The notes under the pieces were generated by a model. The model had not been told where the DNA came from. It ran no database searches and saw nothing but the letters and a program-made list of their open reading frames with translations. A stretch of DNA of 12,566 nucleotides from Bacteroidota bacterium (GTDB lineage: Bacteria; Bacteroidota; Bacteroidia; Bacteroidales; JAADJA01). Below, piece after piece: positions 1 to 6,396 of the stretch (positions are counted from its first letter, which is position 1; each line of letters opens with the position of its first letter). Location: the NCBI GenBank assembly GCA_024278155.1, contig JAJRTT010000549.1, positions 1 to 12,566 on the forward strand. Direction: 5' to 3'. The translations under genes and the position numbers were made by a program.

Positions 1-60
1 GCCATGTTGGAATACATCGAAGGTAAAGAATTGCCGGGCGTGAAAGCGATTAAAGGGTAG
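1..60 (+). CDS. 3' end of an unidentified gene (partial)
   Basis: Frame 1 reads 19 sense codons and then TAG at 58-60. The visible tail is AMLEYIEGKELPGVKAIKG, and the gene begins left of the window. The peptide is too short for a family assignment, so no function is proposed. A real C-terminus is likely because the frame has ordinary Bacteroidota-like codons and residues, and because a set of terminator-like hairpins starts 22 bases after the stop. It could instead be a chance open frame. Confidence 0.55.
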   Translation, partial: AMLEYIEGKELPGVKAIKG

Positions 61-82
61 AATTGATGTTGATAAAAAAATG

Positions 83-277
83 CCCTTCGACAGGCTCAGG
101 GTGACCATTTTTTCACTTGTGTCACCCTTTGACAGGCTCAGGGTGACCATTTTTTCACTTGTGTCACCCTTTGACAGGCCCAGGGTGACCATTTTTTCAC
201 TTGTGTCACCCTTCGACAGGCCCAGGGTGACCATTTTTTCACTTGTGTCACCCTTCGACAGGCCCAGGGTGACCATT
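83..277. repeat. Tandem array of a 42-bp palindromic (REP-like) unit, about 4.6 copies
   Basis: Units begin at 83, 125, 167, 209 and 251, exactly 42 bases apart; the last is cut short after about 27 bases. Each unit holds the palindromic core CCCTtcgacaggctcAGGG. From the second copy on, the arms extend to GTCACCCT and AGGGTGAC around an 11-nt loop (for example 121-128 with 140-147). A constant spacer, CATTTTTTCACTTGT, separates the cores. The copies differ only at two loop positions: TCGAC or TTGAC, and GGCTC or GGCCC. The core resembles the TTCGACAGGCTCAGGG palindromes scattered between genes in many bacteria, including Bacteroidota. The unit length is a multiple of three, so spurious repetitive open frames run through it on both strands. 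Confidence 0.93.
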
Positions 278-279
278 TC
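121..279 (+). terminator. Series of terminator-like hairpins within the tandem array
   Basis: Read on the plus strand, each full palindrome has an 8-bp stem, GTCACCCT with AGGGTGAC. In copies 2 to 4 the bases CA and then six T follow directly, which is the layout of an intrinsic terminator. Copy 5 is followed only by CATTTC. The series sits just after the gene ending at 60, so it could stop or trim that transcript several times over. Terminator activity is inferred from form alone. A REP-like element with no such role is the alternative. Confidence 0.45.
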
Positions 280-290
280 TTTCGCTGCTG

Positions 291-314
291 CCCGTTGGTG
301 TTGTCACCAACGGG
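291..314. repeat. Perfect 10-bp hairpin
   Basis: CCCGTTGGTG at 291-300 and CACCAACGGG at 305-314 are exact reverse complements around TTGT. No T run follows on either strand, so it is not a classic intrinsic terminator. It lies 80 bases past the stop codon of the minus-strand DUF4240 gene and 14 bases after the tandem array. It may mark the end of that transcript or be a second palindromic repeat. The rest of 315-393 shows nothing I can name. Confidence 0.6.
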
Positions 315-393
315 AATAACATACAATTTGCGACTGAAAACGTGTATTTTGGCAAAAACACCAACATAGGGAAGATTTTGGGATTGGTTAAAT

Positions 394-1059
394 CTAAGCA
401 TACTTATCCCAAATTTTCGGAAATCTTTTGGGCAAATCATTCATTGACCATTCCTGACCTTCCAATTGAAAATCGTCCATATTGGATTCCGGCATAAACT
501 TTTTCGTTTTGTAATAATAAGCTTCATCCAGGACATCTGTTATCCTTAGTTCTGTATACCCAACATATTCCTCTTTTAACATAAAGTTGACATTGGCTAG
601 CGAATCGTAATAAAATGCTCCCCCCCTACTTATTATCCAGGAAATCAAAGAAAATAAATGATTAGGGTTCATGTCTTTATATATGATTGAGGATACTCCC
701 AACATCTCCCAATTAAATCCCTTCCTATATAATTGAGACATAAGGTTATCCATTTCAACAATTTCATTTTCAGACATCTTATTGAATTTATCCCTCAGCA
801 ATCCCAATTGGTTTTTATAATTTCCTTTACTCATTTGTTTTGTAAAAGATATTAATTCCCAAAATCCATCTTCATCCGCTAATTTATGATTCTTCCTTTT
901 CTCTATATTTTCAATCAAATACTTAAGCTCCTTTTTTCTTTTGTTCTCGAATATCTCTGTTGTCTCTTCATTTATTTTCGTATTACGCCACCATCTGTAA
1001 ATCATTAGGCAAATAAAAACAACAGCCAAAATCAGCCAATATATAGCAAGGGGTTTCAT
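394..1059 (-). CDS. Membrane-anchored DUF4240 domain protein
   Basis: This 221-residue protein begins with a hydrophobic segment at residues 4-21, followed by a basic WWRNTK stretch. That pattern suggests a single N-terminal membrane anchor with the rest in the cytoplasm, and a charged helical linker spans about 30-60. From about 65 on the sequence fits DUF4240: DEDGFWELI at the domain start, a helix ending LMSQLYRKGFNWEMLG, and WIISRGGAFYYDSLANVNF. No biochemical role is established for this domain to my knowledge. The gene is visibly richer in A and T than most of its neighbours. It stands alone, divergent from the amidohydrolase gene at 1206, and its 3' end faces the repeat array. The start was chosen because it is an ATG just before the hydrophobic segment. 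Confidence 0.8.
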   Translation of the reverse strand: MKPLAIYWLILAVVFICLMIYRWWRNTKINEETTEIFENKRKKELKYLIENIEKRKNHKLADEDGFWELISFTKQMSKGNYKNQLGLLRDKFNKMSENEIVEMDNLMSQLYRKGFNWEMLGVSSIIYKDMNPNHLFSLISWIISRGGAFYYDSLANVNFMLKEEYVGYTELRITDVLDEAYYYKTKKFMPESNMDDFQLEGQEWSMNDLPKRFPKIWDKYA

Positions 1060-1184
1060 TTCACTAAATAAAATTAAATTTTTGTAGCAACAAATAATTA
1101 TTTATTGACTTCAATTCCTGCTAAATTTGACGACCAAGATAAAAACTATATTTTACATCTTCTGTTTTATTTCTAATTTTATTG

Positions 1185-1192
1185 TATGTTTG
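1185..1192 (+). promoter_or_regulatory. Candidate Bacteroidota -7 box for the amidohydrolase gene
   Basis: TATGTTTG at 1185-1192 matches the Bacteroidota TAnnTTTG consensus. A TGTTTT stretch about 20 bases upstream could serve as a weak -33 element. The start codon at 1206 would then follow a leader of only a few bases, which lowers confidence. Confidence 0.35.
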
Positions 1193-1205
1193 AAAAAACA
1201 TTAAA

Positions 1206-2540
1206 ATGACCTCAAAAACTGTTTTATTCCTTGCTATCTTATTTCTTTCTGCTTGCAATAATAAATCACCAGACAGGAAGGCAATCACTGTGATTAAAGG
1301 GGGAACAATCCTTGATCTTTCTTCAAAAGGAAAATCAACAAATGATATCAAAAATAGTTATCTCATTTTTGAGGGGAACGAAATCCTGAAAATCGGATTG
1401 CTTTCTGACAAATCGGAATTTCCATCCAATGCAAAAATCATTGATGCAAATGGCAAGTTTATTATCCCCGGATTAGTTGATGGTTTTGCGGTTTTAAACA
1501 ATCAGTCTTATGCAAATGCCTATCTGTATTCCGGCGTTACAACCATAATTGGTGCAGATGGTGGAAGACGAGGGCCCTTTTATTATGATGCGAACCCTTC
1601 TCCCGGTTATTATATGCTGGAATCGGTTGGTGATGACCCAAAACCGGATTCGGCCCATCTTGCCGACTTGTTTAAATTGCATGAAAAAGGCTATAAGATT
1701 GCCCTTCTGAAATATGAACTGCGGCCTGAACAATTGCGGCTTATCAATGTTGAAGCCCATAAACTGGGCATGGGGACCATTGGGGAATTGGGGTTCACAT
1801 CCTATAAAGAAGCGGCCAACATGGGCATCGATGCTTTTGTGCACACCACCCGTTATTCATTGGATGTGGCCCCAGAGGAAATGCACAAAGCTGTGGCAGC
1901 CAATCCCTTTAGCGATGATTTGGACAGCCCGAAATGGAAATACTATCAATATCTCTTTAACCTGGACACTACTGATAATGCTTTGCAAAACCACGCTGAA
2001 GTTTTGGCTTCCTCAGGAACTTACCTGATGCCCACGATGAGTCTGTTGTATGCCGATCTGCCCGACAGTAAAAACCCGTGGGACGAAGCCGTTGCGGCAA
2101 TTTTGGACCCCAACGACATCAATAACCCGGTGGACAGGAAAACAGGAAGGCACAATTATACCGATGAGCAGCAGGAAAACTATTCCGCTGTGGGCTTACA
2201 GGAATTGAAAATCGAAACGGTTTACCGAAATGCGGGAAGCCATTACCTGACAGGGAGCGCAACCGATGTATGGGGAACCATGCCGGGGATTTCGCTGCAC
2301 AACGAATTGGGACTGCTCACAAGAATAGGCTTAAGCAACAGGGAAGTCCTGGCCGCGGCAACAACAAATTTCAACAAGGCTTTCGGCTGGAAAACAGGGA
2401 AGATTGAAAAGGGATTTGAAGCGGATATCCTTATCCTTGACAAAAACCCATTGGACAAGCTCGAAAACCTTAAGGAAATAGATGTACTGATAAATAACGG
2501 AAAAGTATTGGACAGAAATAATTTACTAAAAAACGAATAA
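1206..2540 (+). CDS. Amidohydrolase-superfamily lipoprotein lacking the metal-binding HxH
   Basis: The 444-residue protein starts with a lipoprotein signal peptide whose lipobox is LSAC, with Cys17 as the acylation site, so it should be membrane-anchored and exported. The body follows the imidazolonepropionase-like amidohydrolase pattern. It has an N-terminal beta domain (VIKGGTILDL), a strand ending IIPGLVDG at 87-93, the GSATD motif (Asp354), SLHNELGLL, LAAATTNFNKAFGW and the C-terminal GFEADILILDKNPL. Family members normally read PGxxDxHxH, but here residues 92-96 are DGFAV, so both first-strand histidines are gone. The histidine usual at about 190-195 (here GMGTIGELG) is also missing. Lys169, His213 and Asp354 remain. 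Classical metal-dependent hydrolysis is therefore doubtful; an altered site or a binding role is possible. The next gene begins one base after the stop, so the two are almost certainly co-transcribed. Confidence 0.85.
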   Translation: MTSKTVLFLAILFLSACNNKSPDRKAITVIKGGTILDLSSKGKSTNDIKNSYLIFEGNEILKIGLLSDKSEFPSNAKIIDANGKFIIPGLVDGFAVLNNQSYANAYLYSGVTTIIGADGGRRGPFYYDANPSPGYYMLESVGDDPKPDSAHLADLFKLHEKGYKIALLKYELRPEQLRLINVEAHKLGMGTIGELGFTSYKEAANMGIDAFVHTTRYSLDVAPEEMHKAVAANPFSDDLDSPKWKYYQYLFNLDTTDNALQNHAEVLASSGTYLMPTMSLLYADLPDSKNPWDEAVAAILDPNDINNPVDRKTGRHNYTDEQQENYSAVGLQELKIETVYRNAGSHYLTGSATDVWGTMPGISLHNELGLLTRIGLSNREVLAAATTNFNKAFGWKTGKIEKGFEADILILDKNPLDKLENLKEIDVLINNGKVLDRNNLLKNE

Positions 2541-2541
2541 C

Positions 2542-3525
2542 ATGAAGACAAAATTCTTACTCATTATTATGAGTTCAATTTTAATAGGAAATTCCTATTC
2601 ACAAAATGGACAAATCATATCAAGGGACACATTTGATGTGTATGAACACCCGGATGTATTGGAGATAATCGGGGAAAAATCAATGTCAGGATATATTATC
2701 CACGAAGAGTACAAATGGGTGACGGAAGATATCGTAATGGAAGAAATATTTTATGTGAGCGACAGTCTGAAAGTTAAGGCGTATCTTGCTTATCCAAAAG
2801 ACAAAATGGCAAAACCTTCAGTGATTTACAACCGTGGCGGCAACCGGGAATTTGGTGCGCTCAACGCAAAGAAGATGGTTCTCGTCCTGGGAAGGCTGGC
2901 AAGTTGGGGATATACCGCCGTGGGAAGCCAGTACCGGGGAAATGATGGTGGCGAAGGGATGGAGGAATTTGGCGGTGCCGATGTGGACGATGTCCTGAAC
3001 CTGATCCCTTTATTGGCCAATTTGCCGCAGGCAGATACGGCCAGGATGGGCATGTACGGTTGGAGCCGTGGCGGCATGATGACCTATTTGTCGCTGATGC
3101 GCACCTGCCTGATGAAGGCCGCAGTTGTGGGCGGGGCCGTTGCCGACCTGCGGATGATGAACGACAGCCGGGGCGGTGAAATGGAAAAATATGTTTACAG
3201 CGAGCTTATCCCTGATTACGAAAACAGAAAAGATGCTGCCCTTGCCGCCCGGTCGGCCATTACCATGGTGGACAAGATTTGCAAAACCACCCCAATCCTG
3301 ATGATGCACGGAACAGCTGACTGGCGGGTTATTCCCGAAGAGTCGCTAAAAATGGCAGAGGAATTCCAGAAAGAAAAAATCCCCTATCGCTTAGTGATGT
3401 TCGAAGGGGGCGACCACGGGCTTTCTGAGTTTGATAAAGAAGTGGATGAAATGGGTAAGAATTGGTTCGATAAATATTTGAAAGAGGGAAAGGCCCTGCC
3501 AGATTTGGAACCGCATGGAAAATAA
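2542..3525 (+). CDS. Exported serine hydrolase, S9 (prolyl oligopeptidase)-like alpha/beta hydrolase
   Basis: The 327 residues begin with a signal peptide ending near residue 20 (NSYS/QN). The mature part is an alpha/beta hydrolase close to the catalytic domain of family S9 peptidases: a core strand with SVIYNRGGN at the oxyanion region (93-101) and ASWGYTAVGSQYRGNDGG. The nucleophile elbow is GWSRGG with Ser175. HGTADWRV supplies Asp260 and EGGDHGL supplies His292, so the triad is complete. The beta-propeller of full S9 peptidases is absent, which leaves either a small peptidase or an esterase of the dienelactone-hydrolase type. The ATG overlaps nothing but follows the previous stop by one base, which implies translational coupling. 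The substrate is unknown; the partner amidohydrolase fold hints at amide or ester turnover in the periplasm. Confidence 0.85.
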   Translation: MKTKFLLIIMSSILIGNSYSQNGQIISRDTFDVYEHPDVLEIIGEKSMSGYIIHEEYKWVTEDIVMEEIFYVSDSLKVKAYLAYPKDKMAKPSVIYNRGGNREFGALNAKKMVLVLGRLASWGYTAVGSQYRGNDGGEGMEEFGGADVDDVLNLIPLLANLPQADTARMGMYGWSRGGMMTYLSLMRTCLMKAAVVGGAVADLRMMNDSRGGEMEKYVYSELIPDYENRKDAALAARSAITMVDKICKTTPILMMHGTADWRVIPEESLKMAEEFQKEKIPYRLVMFEGGDHGLSEFDKEVDEMGKNWFDKYLKEGKALPDLEPHGK

Positions 3526-3829
3526 GCACGGCCTATGTCTCGCTCTACAAAAACTTCAATGCAGTATCCTTGACACCAGCGAATTGACAATATCGTACCT
3601 ATGGCACTTTGACCACCAATCAAAATATTGGCTGCCATAATTTTGCACCTCCGGTGCTTCTATTAAAACAAAGAACCTTCTGCGTGTCGCCGTAGCTTTA
3701 GCGGAGGAGCAAGGTTCGCAACTATGGTAGAAATGAGGGAAACCGTATCAAAGTACCGTAGGTAAGACATTATTGAAAACATCTAAATATAAATCCATGT
3801 ATTTTAAAGTGGGAAATATTAGTTATTTA
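3526..3829. repeat. Gene-free convergent gap with several small palindromes
   Basis: No credible reading frame is present. Two short palindromic modules, GTACCTATGGCAC (3595-3607) and GCACCTCCGGTGC (3645-3657), start 50 bases apart. They share the core ACCTnnGG and both are followed by a short T run. A further inverted pair, GAACCTT (3673-3679) and AAGGTTC (3711-3717), encloses CGCCGTAGCTTTAGCGGAGG, which resembles another dispersed intergenic repeat. The gap separates two convergent transcripts, so it may carry their terminators, though no clear T-tract terminator is visible. From 3730 to 3829 the sequence is AT-rich with nothing recognisable. Confidence 0.55.
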
Positions 3830-4363
3830 TCACCCCAAAACCTCTTCCGCTTTCTCTTTCTGTTCCTGAAGCTGCTCATCGTCAATCTTTAGATCCTTGA
3901 ATTTATCCCATAGAAAAGGGGCGATGTCTGAAACGGGGCCATATAGGAAGGAGGTCTCCCTTTTCTGTTTGGAAATTGCATTGGCATCGAAATGATTAAT
4001 GACCAGGATTATGACACTTAGGAAAATAGTAGCTTTCAAAACCCCAAAAACCGCACCAGCCAGCTTATTCAGAAAACCAAGTGCAACAAGATTGATAAGT
4101 TTTTCAAGTAGTTTCCCTAGAAAATGAATAAGGATCACCACTCCAATAAAAGTAACTATAAAGGAAATAATTGGCAGATAATCGGTTTTTATGTCCAGGC
4201 TATCCGTGAGGAACCCGGCTACGATCCGCGAGAAATACAAAGCCGCATAAATACCAAGGATAAGTGCTGCCAGGGAAGCAATGCCAATAATGAGGCCTTT
4301 CTTGAAACCCGTGTAGGCAAACCAGGCCGCCGGGATCAATATGATAATGTCGATAATGTTCAT
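3830..4363 (-). CDS. CvpA family membrane protein
   Basis: The 177-residue protein has four hydrophobic helices at about 4-20, 24-44, 62-82 and 100-123, then a charged, Glu/Gln/Lys-rich tail. The order of segments, the start IIDIIILIPAAWFAYTGFKKG and the stretch GFLNKLAGAVFGVLKA (96-111) fit the CvpA family, whose length is usually 160-200. In Escherichia coli CvpA is needed for colicin V production and has been linked to envelope stress, but its molecular function is unsettled. Here the gene is the last of a minus-strand run after the Mla-type permease and ATPase genes, 87 bases after the ATPase stop. That gap holds a strong hairpin, so cvpA may be expressed separately or at a different level. 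Confidence 0.8.
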   Translation of the reverse strand: MNIIDIIILIPAAWFAYTGFKKGLIIGIASLAALILGIYAALYFSRIVAGFLTDSLDIKTDYLPIISFIVTFIGVVILIHFLGKLLEKLINLVALGFLNKLAGAVFGVLKATIFLSVIILVINHFDANAISKQKRETSFLYGPVSDIAPFLWDKFKDLKIDDEQLQEQKEKAEEVLG

Positions 4364-4377
4364 AATTCAAATTTTTC

Positions 4378-4424
4378 AACCTTCCATGTCACTTCCGCAC
4401 ATGCCATCTTCGACATGAAAGGTT
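4378..4424 (-). repeat. Hairpin just upstream of the CvpA gene
   Basis: On the minus strand AACCTTTCATGTC (4424-4412) and GACATGGAAGGTT (4390-4378) pair over 13 positions with a single U-G wobble, around a 21-nt loop. The hairpin ends 14 bases before the CvpA start codon. What follows it is GAAAAATTTG, not a T run, so it does not look like a terminator. It could be an RNA processing or stability element between the ATPase and CvpA genes, or a palindromic repeat. Confidence 0.55.
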
Positions 4425-4450
4425 TTGTTAATGAAAACTGCCTGCTTTTT

Positions 4451-5203
4451 TCACTTTCTTTTTTTCAGTCTCTTCGTCAATTCCGTGTCAAACACAAAAT
4501 CGTTCAGCTCGGGATTGTCCGATTCAAGGATTTCGTTTTTGTCTCCTTCCCACCAAACCTGTCCCTCATGGATATAGGAAATGGCATCACCGATTTTTAT
4601 TACCGAGTTCATATCGTGGGTGTTCACGATCGTCGTAATCTGAAATTCTTCGGTGATCTTGCTTATCAGGTTGTCGATTACCCCGGAAGTATGTGGATCG
4701 AGGCCAGAATTTGGTTCATCGCAAAACAAGTATTTGGGGTTAAGTGCAATGGCCCGGGCAATGGCCACCCTTTTCACCATTCCTCCACTCAGCTCCGAAG
4801 GGAACAAATGGTTTTTGTTTTCGAGGTTTACCCACTTTAAACAAAAATTCACGCGATCCAGTTTTTCCTCCTTGGATTGGTTGGTGAAAATGGTAATCGG
4901 GAACATGACATTTTGCTCCACGGTCAAGGAATCGAAAAGTGCCCCGCCCTGGAACAACATACCTATTTCCTTGCGGATGTCCTTTCTTTTCTTAAATGTC
5001 ATGGCCGAAAAATCCCGGTCATCAAAAAGGATATGTCCTTCGTCCACCTCGTGCAAGCCAACGAGGCACTTCATCAAAACCGTTTTTCCGGATCCACTTT
5101 GTCCGATAATCAGATTGGTTATCCCCTTTTCAAATTTCAGGGAAACATTTTTCAGGACTTTATTGTCGCCAAAGGATTTTGATATGTTTTGTGCTTCGAT
5201 CAT
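4451..5203 (-). CDS. MlaF-type ABC transporter ATPase
   Basis: The 250-residue protein is a complete ABC ATPase. It has Walker A GQSGSGKT (34-41), a Q-loop at Gln85 (MLFQGGALFDSLTV), signature LSGGM (138-142), Walker B YLFCDEP (158-164) with Glu163, and the switch histidine in NTHD (His196). FQGGALFDSLTV and PNSGLDP are typical of the MlaF/Ttg2A/Mkl branch, whose members power phospholipid transport between inner and outer membranes with an MlaE permease and an MCE (MlaD) protein. The permease gene lies directly upstream with 24 bases between, which supports the pairing. The C-terminal tail TKRLKKRK is basic. No MCE protein gene is in the window, so that subunit must be encoded elsewhere. Confidence 0.92.
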   Translation of the reverse strand: MIEAQNISKSFGDNKVLKNVSLKFEKGITNLIIGQSGSGKTVLMKCLVGLHEVDEGHILFDDRDFSAMTFKKRKDIRKEIGMLFQGGALFDSLTVEQNVMFPITIFTNQSKEEKLDRVNFCLKWVNLENKNHLFPSELSGGMVKRVAIARAIALNPKYLFCDEPNSGLDPHTSGVIDNLISKITEEFQITTIVNTHDMNSVIKIGDAISYIHEGQVWWEGDKNEILESDNPELNDFVFDTELTKRLKKRK

Positions 5204-5227
5204 TGCGTATTGTTACGGCCTAAATTC

Positions 5228-5962
5228 TTACGATAAAAGTAATTGCGTTAAAATAAGGTTGAAGAGTATTATCATAATACTGCTCCAAACCACGGCCTTT
5301 GTACTTGCGGCCCCCACTTCGATTGCCCCGCCCTTCACATTGTAACCCATAAACCCGGAAATAGAAGTGATGAGCCATGCAAAAACCACTGTTTTAATAA
5401 GTGCGTAAACAATGGTGTAGCCTTCGAACCACGAACGCACCCCGGTGATATAATCGGTAGAAGTATAAAGGTCGGTAAAGATTGCGACCAACCAACCACC
5501 AAACATGCCCAGCCCCATACTGATGATAATTATTACCGGGTTAATGATGACAGCAGCCATTATTTTAGGGAGAATGAGAAACCCGCCCGGGTTAATCCCC
5601 ATTATTTCCAAGGCATCTATCTGTTCGGTAACCCGCATGGTCCCAATTTCAGAAGCAATACGGGAACCCACTTTCCCGGCAAGTATCAGGCTCATGATCG
5701 TCGGGGAAAATTCAAGGATAATGGATTGCCTTACAGTAAACCCGATTATTGAAAGTGCGATAAGCGGATTGTCCAGGTTATATGAAGTCTGGATAGCAAC
5801 AACAGCGCCCATGAAAACCGAGATAATCCCCACAATCCCAAGAGACTGGATCCCAAGTTGATATATTTCTATCAGGAGTTGGTTCCAGAAAACATTGCCT
5901 TTCTCAGGTCGCTTGACAACCTTCAACATTAACAGGATATATTGGCCAAATTGCTGGATCAT
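5228..5962 (-). CDS. MlaE-type ABC transporter permease
   Basis: The 244-residue membrane protein carries the MlaE family hallmark at residues 94-125: LAGKVGSRIASEIGTMR followed by VTEQIDALEIMGINP. An N-terminal amphipathic stretch (about 1-30) is followed by about five to six hydrophobic segments, and the length matches the family (about 240-260). It should sit in the inner membrane and form the transporter core with the ATPase encoded 24 bases downstream, moving phospholipids in the Mla pathway. It is the first gene of the minus-strand cluster. Upstream, on the minus strand, TAATTTAG lies about 20 bases before the start. It differs by one base from the Bacteroidota -7 box TAnnTTTG, so a promoter there is possible but weak. 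Confidence 0.92.
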   Translation of the reverse strand: MIQQFGQYILLMLKVVKRPEKGNVFWNQLLIEIYQLGIQSLGIVGIISVFMGAVVAIQTSYNLDNPLIALSIIGFTVRQSIILEFSPTIMSLILAGKVGSRIASEIGTMRVTEQIDALEIMGINPGGFLILPKIMAAVIINPVIIIISMGLGMFGGWLVAIFTDLYTSTDYITGVRSWFEGYTIVYALIKTVVFAWLITSISGFMGYNVKGGAIEVGAASTKAVVWSSIMIILFNLILTQLLLS

Positions 5963-6100
5963 GCCGTGATTTTTTGTTGGTGCTAAATTAGGAATTTTCT
6001 TAAAGAACGGACTTCATTATTTTATAATCATACAATATTCTCGTCCCAGCCCGTTTATTATTGATATATTAAAATTGAACCCCCAACTTATAAAACAATT

Positions 6101-6316
6101 ATGCTTTTCAATTTCAATCGACAAAAAGCGGTATCCCCTAAGTGGGAAAGGAGTTCCCGGTTCCAGCTAAACAAACCCAAAAAACTTCTTTTTATTATTT
6201 CACTATTGGTTTTGGCCACGGTTTTTGGTTCTTGTTCAACTTCGCGAAAAGCAAAAAAGAAATGCAGGGAATGCCCTGGATTCAGCATGAACCTCACGCA
6301 GGAAAAAACGAGTTAA
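6101..6316 (+). CDS. Small lipoprotein
   Basis: The 71-residue product has a hydrophobic segment LLFIISLLVLATVFGSC, with a plausible lipobox ending at Cys45. A short mature part follows: CSTSRKAKKKCRECPGFS. The Lys-rich stretch and a CxxCP pair (Cys55, Cys58) resemble many tiny Bacteroidota lipoproteins of unknown role. The n-region is unusually long (about 27 residues) and there is no internal ATG, so the true start is uncertain. The gene is divergent from the Mla-type cluster and precedes the SprT-like gene on the same strand by 80 bases. No function can be given beyond likely membrane anchoring. Confidence 0.6.
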   Translation: MLFNFNRQKAVSPKWERSSRFQLNKPKKLLFIISLLVLATVFGSCSTSRKAKKKCRECPGFSMNLTQEKTS

Positions 6317-6396
6317 TGGGCAACTTTTCAAGGCCATGATTGTCTTTTTATAAATCCCGGCAAACAAATGCAAGATTATCAACTGAAGGATTTTAA

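Noticed and set aside
83..277. CRISPR array
   Set aside because: Spacers between the palindromes are identical rather than unique, and no cas genes are present.
80..319. Repetitive plus-strand frame of 79 codons through the tandem array
   Set aside because: It exists because the repeat unit is a multiple of three and lacks stops; there is no domain or start context, and the sequence is explained as an intergenic palindrome array.
138..440. Minus-strand frame of 100 codons overlapping the array and the end of the DUF4240 gene
   Set aside because: It mixes repeat-derived peptide with sequence overlapping the DUF4240 gene in another frame and resembles no family.
3526..3829. Decayed transposase gene
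   Set aside because: No frame gives recognisable transposase motifs and no terminal inverted repeats or target duplications frame the gap; short palindromic repeats explain it better.
4124..4840. Plus-strand frame of 238 codons opposite the CvpA and ATPase genes
   Set aside because: It runs antisense to two well-supported genes and shows no domain or signal.
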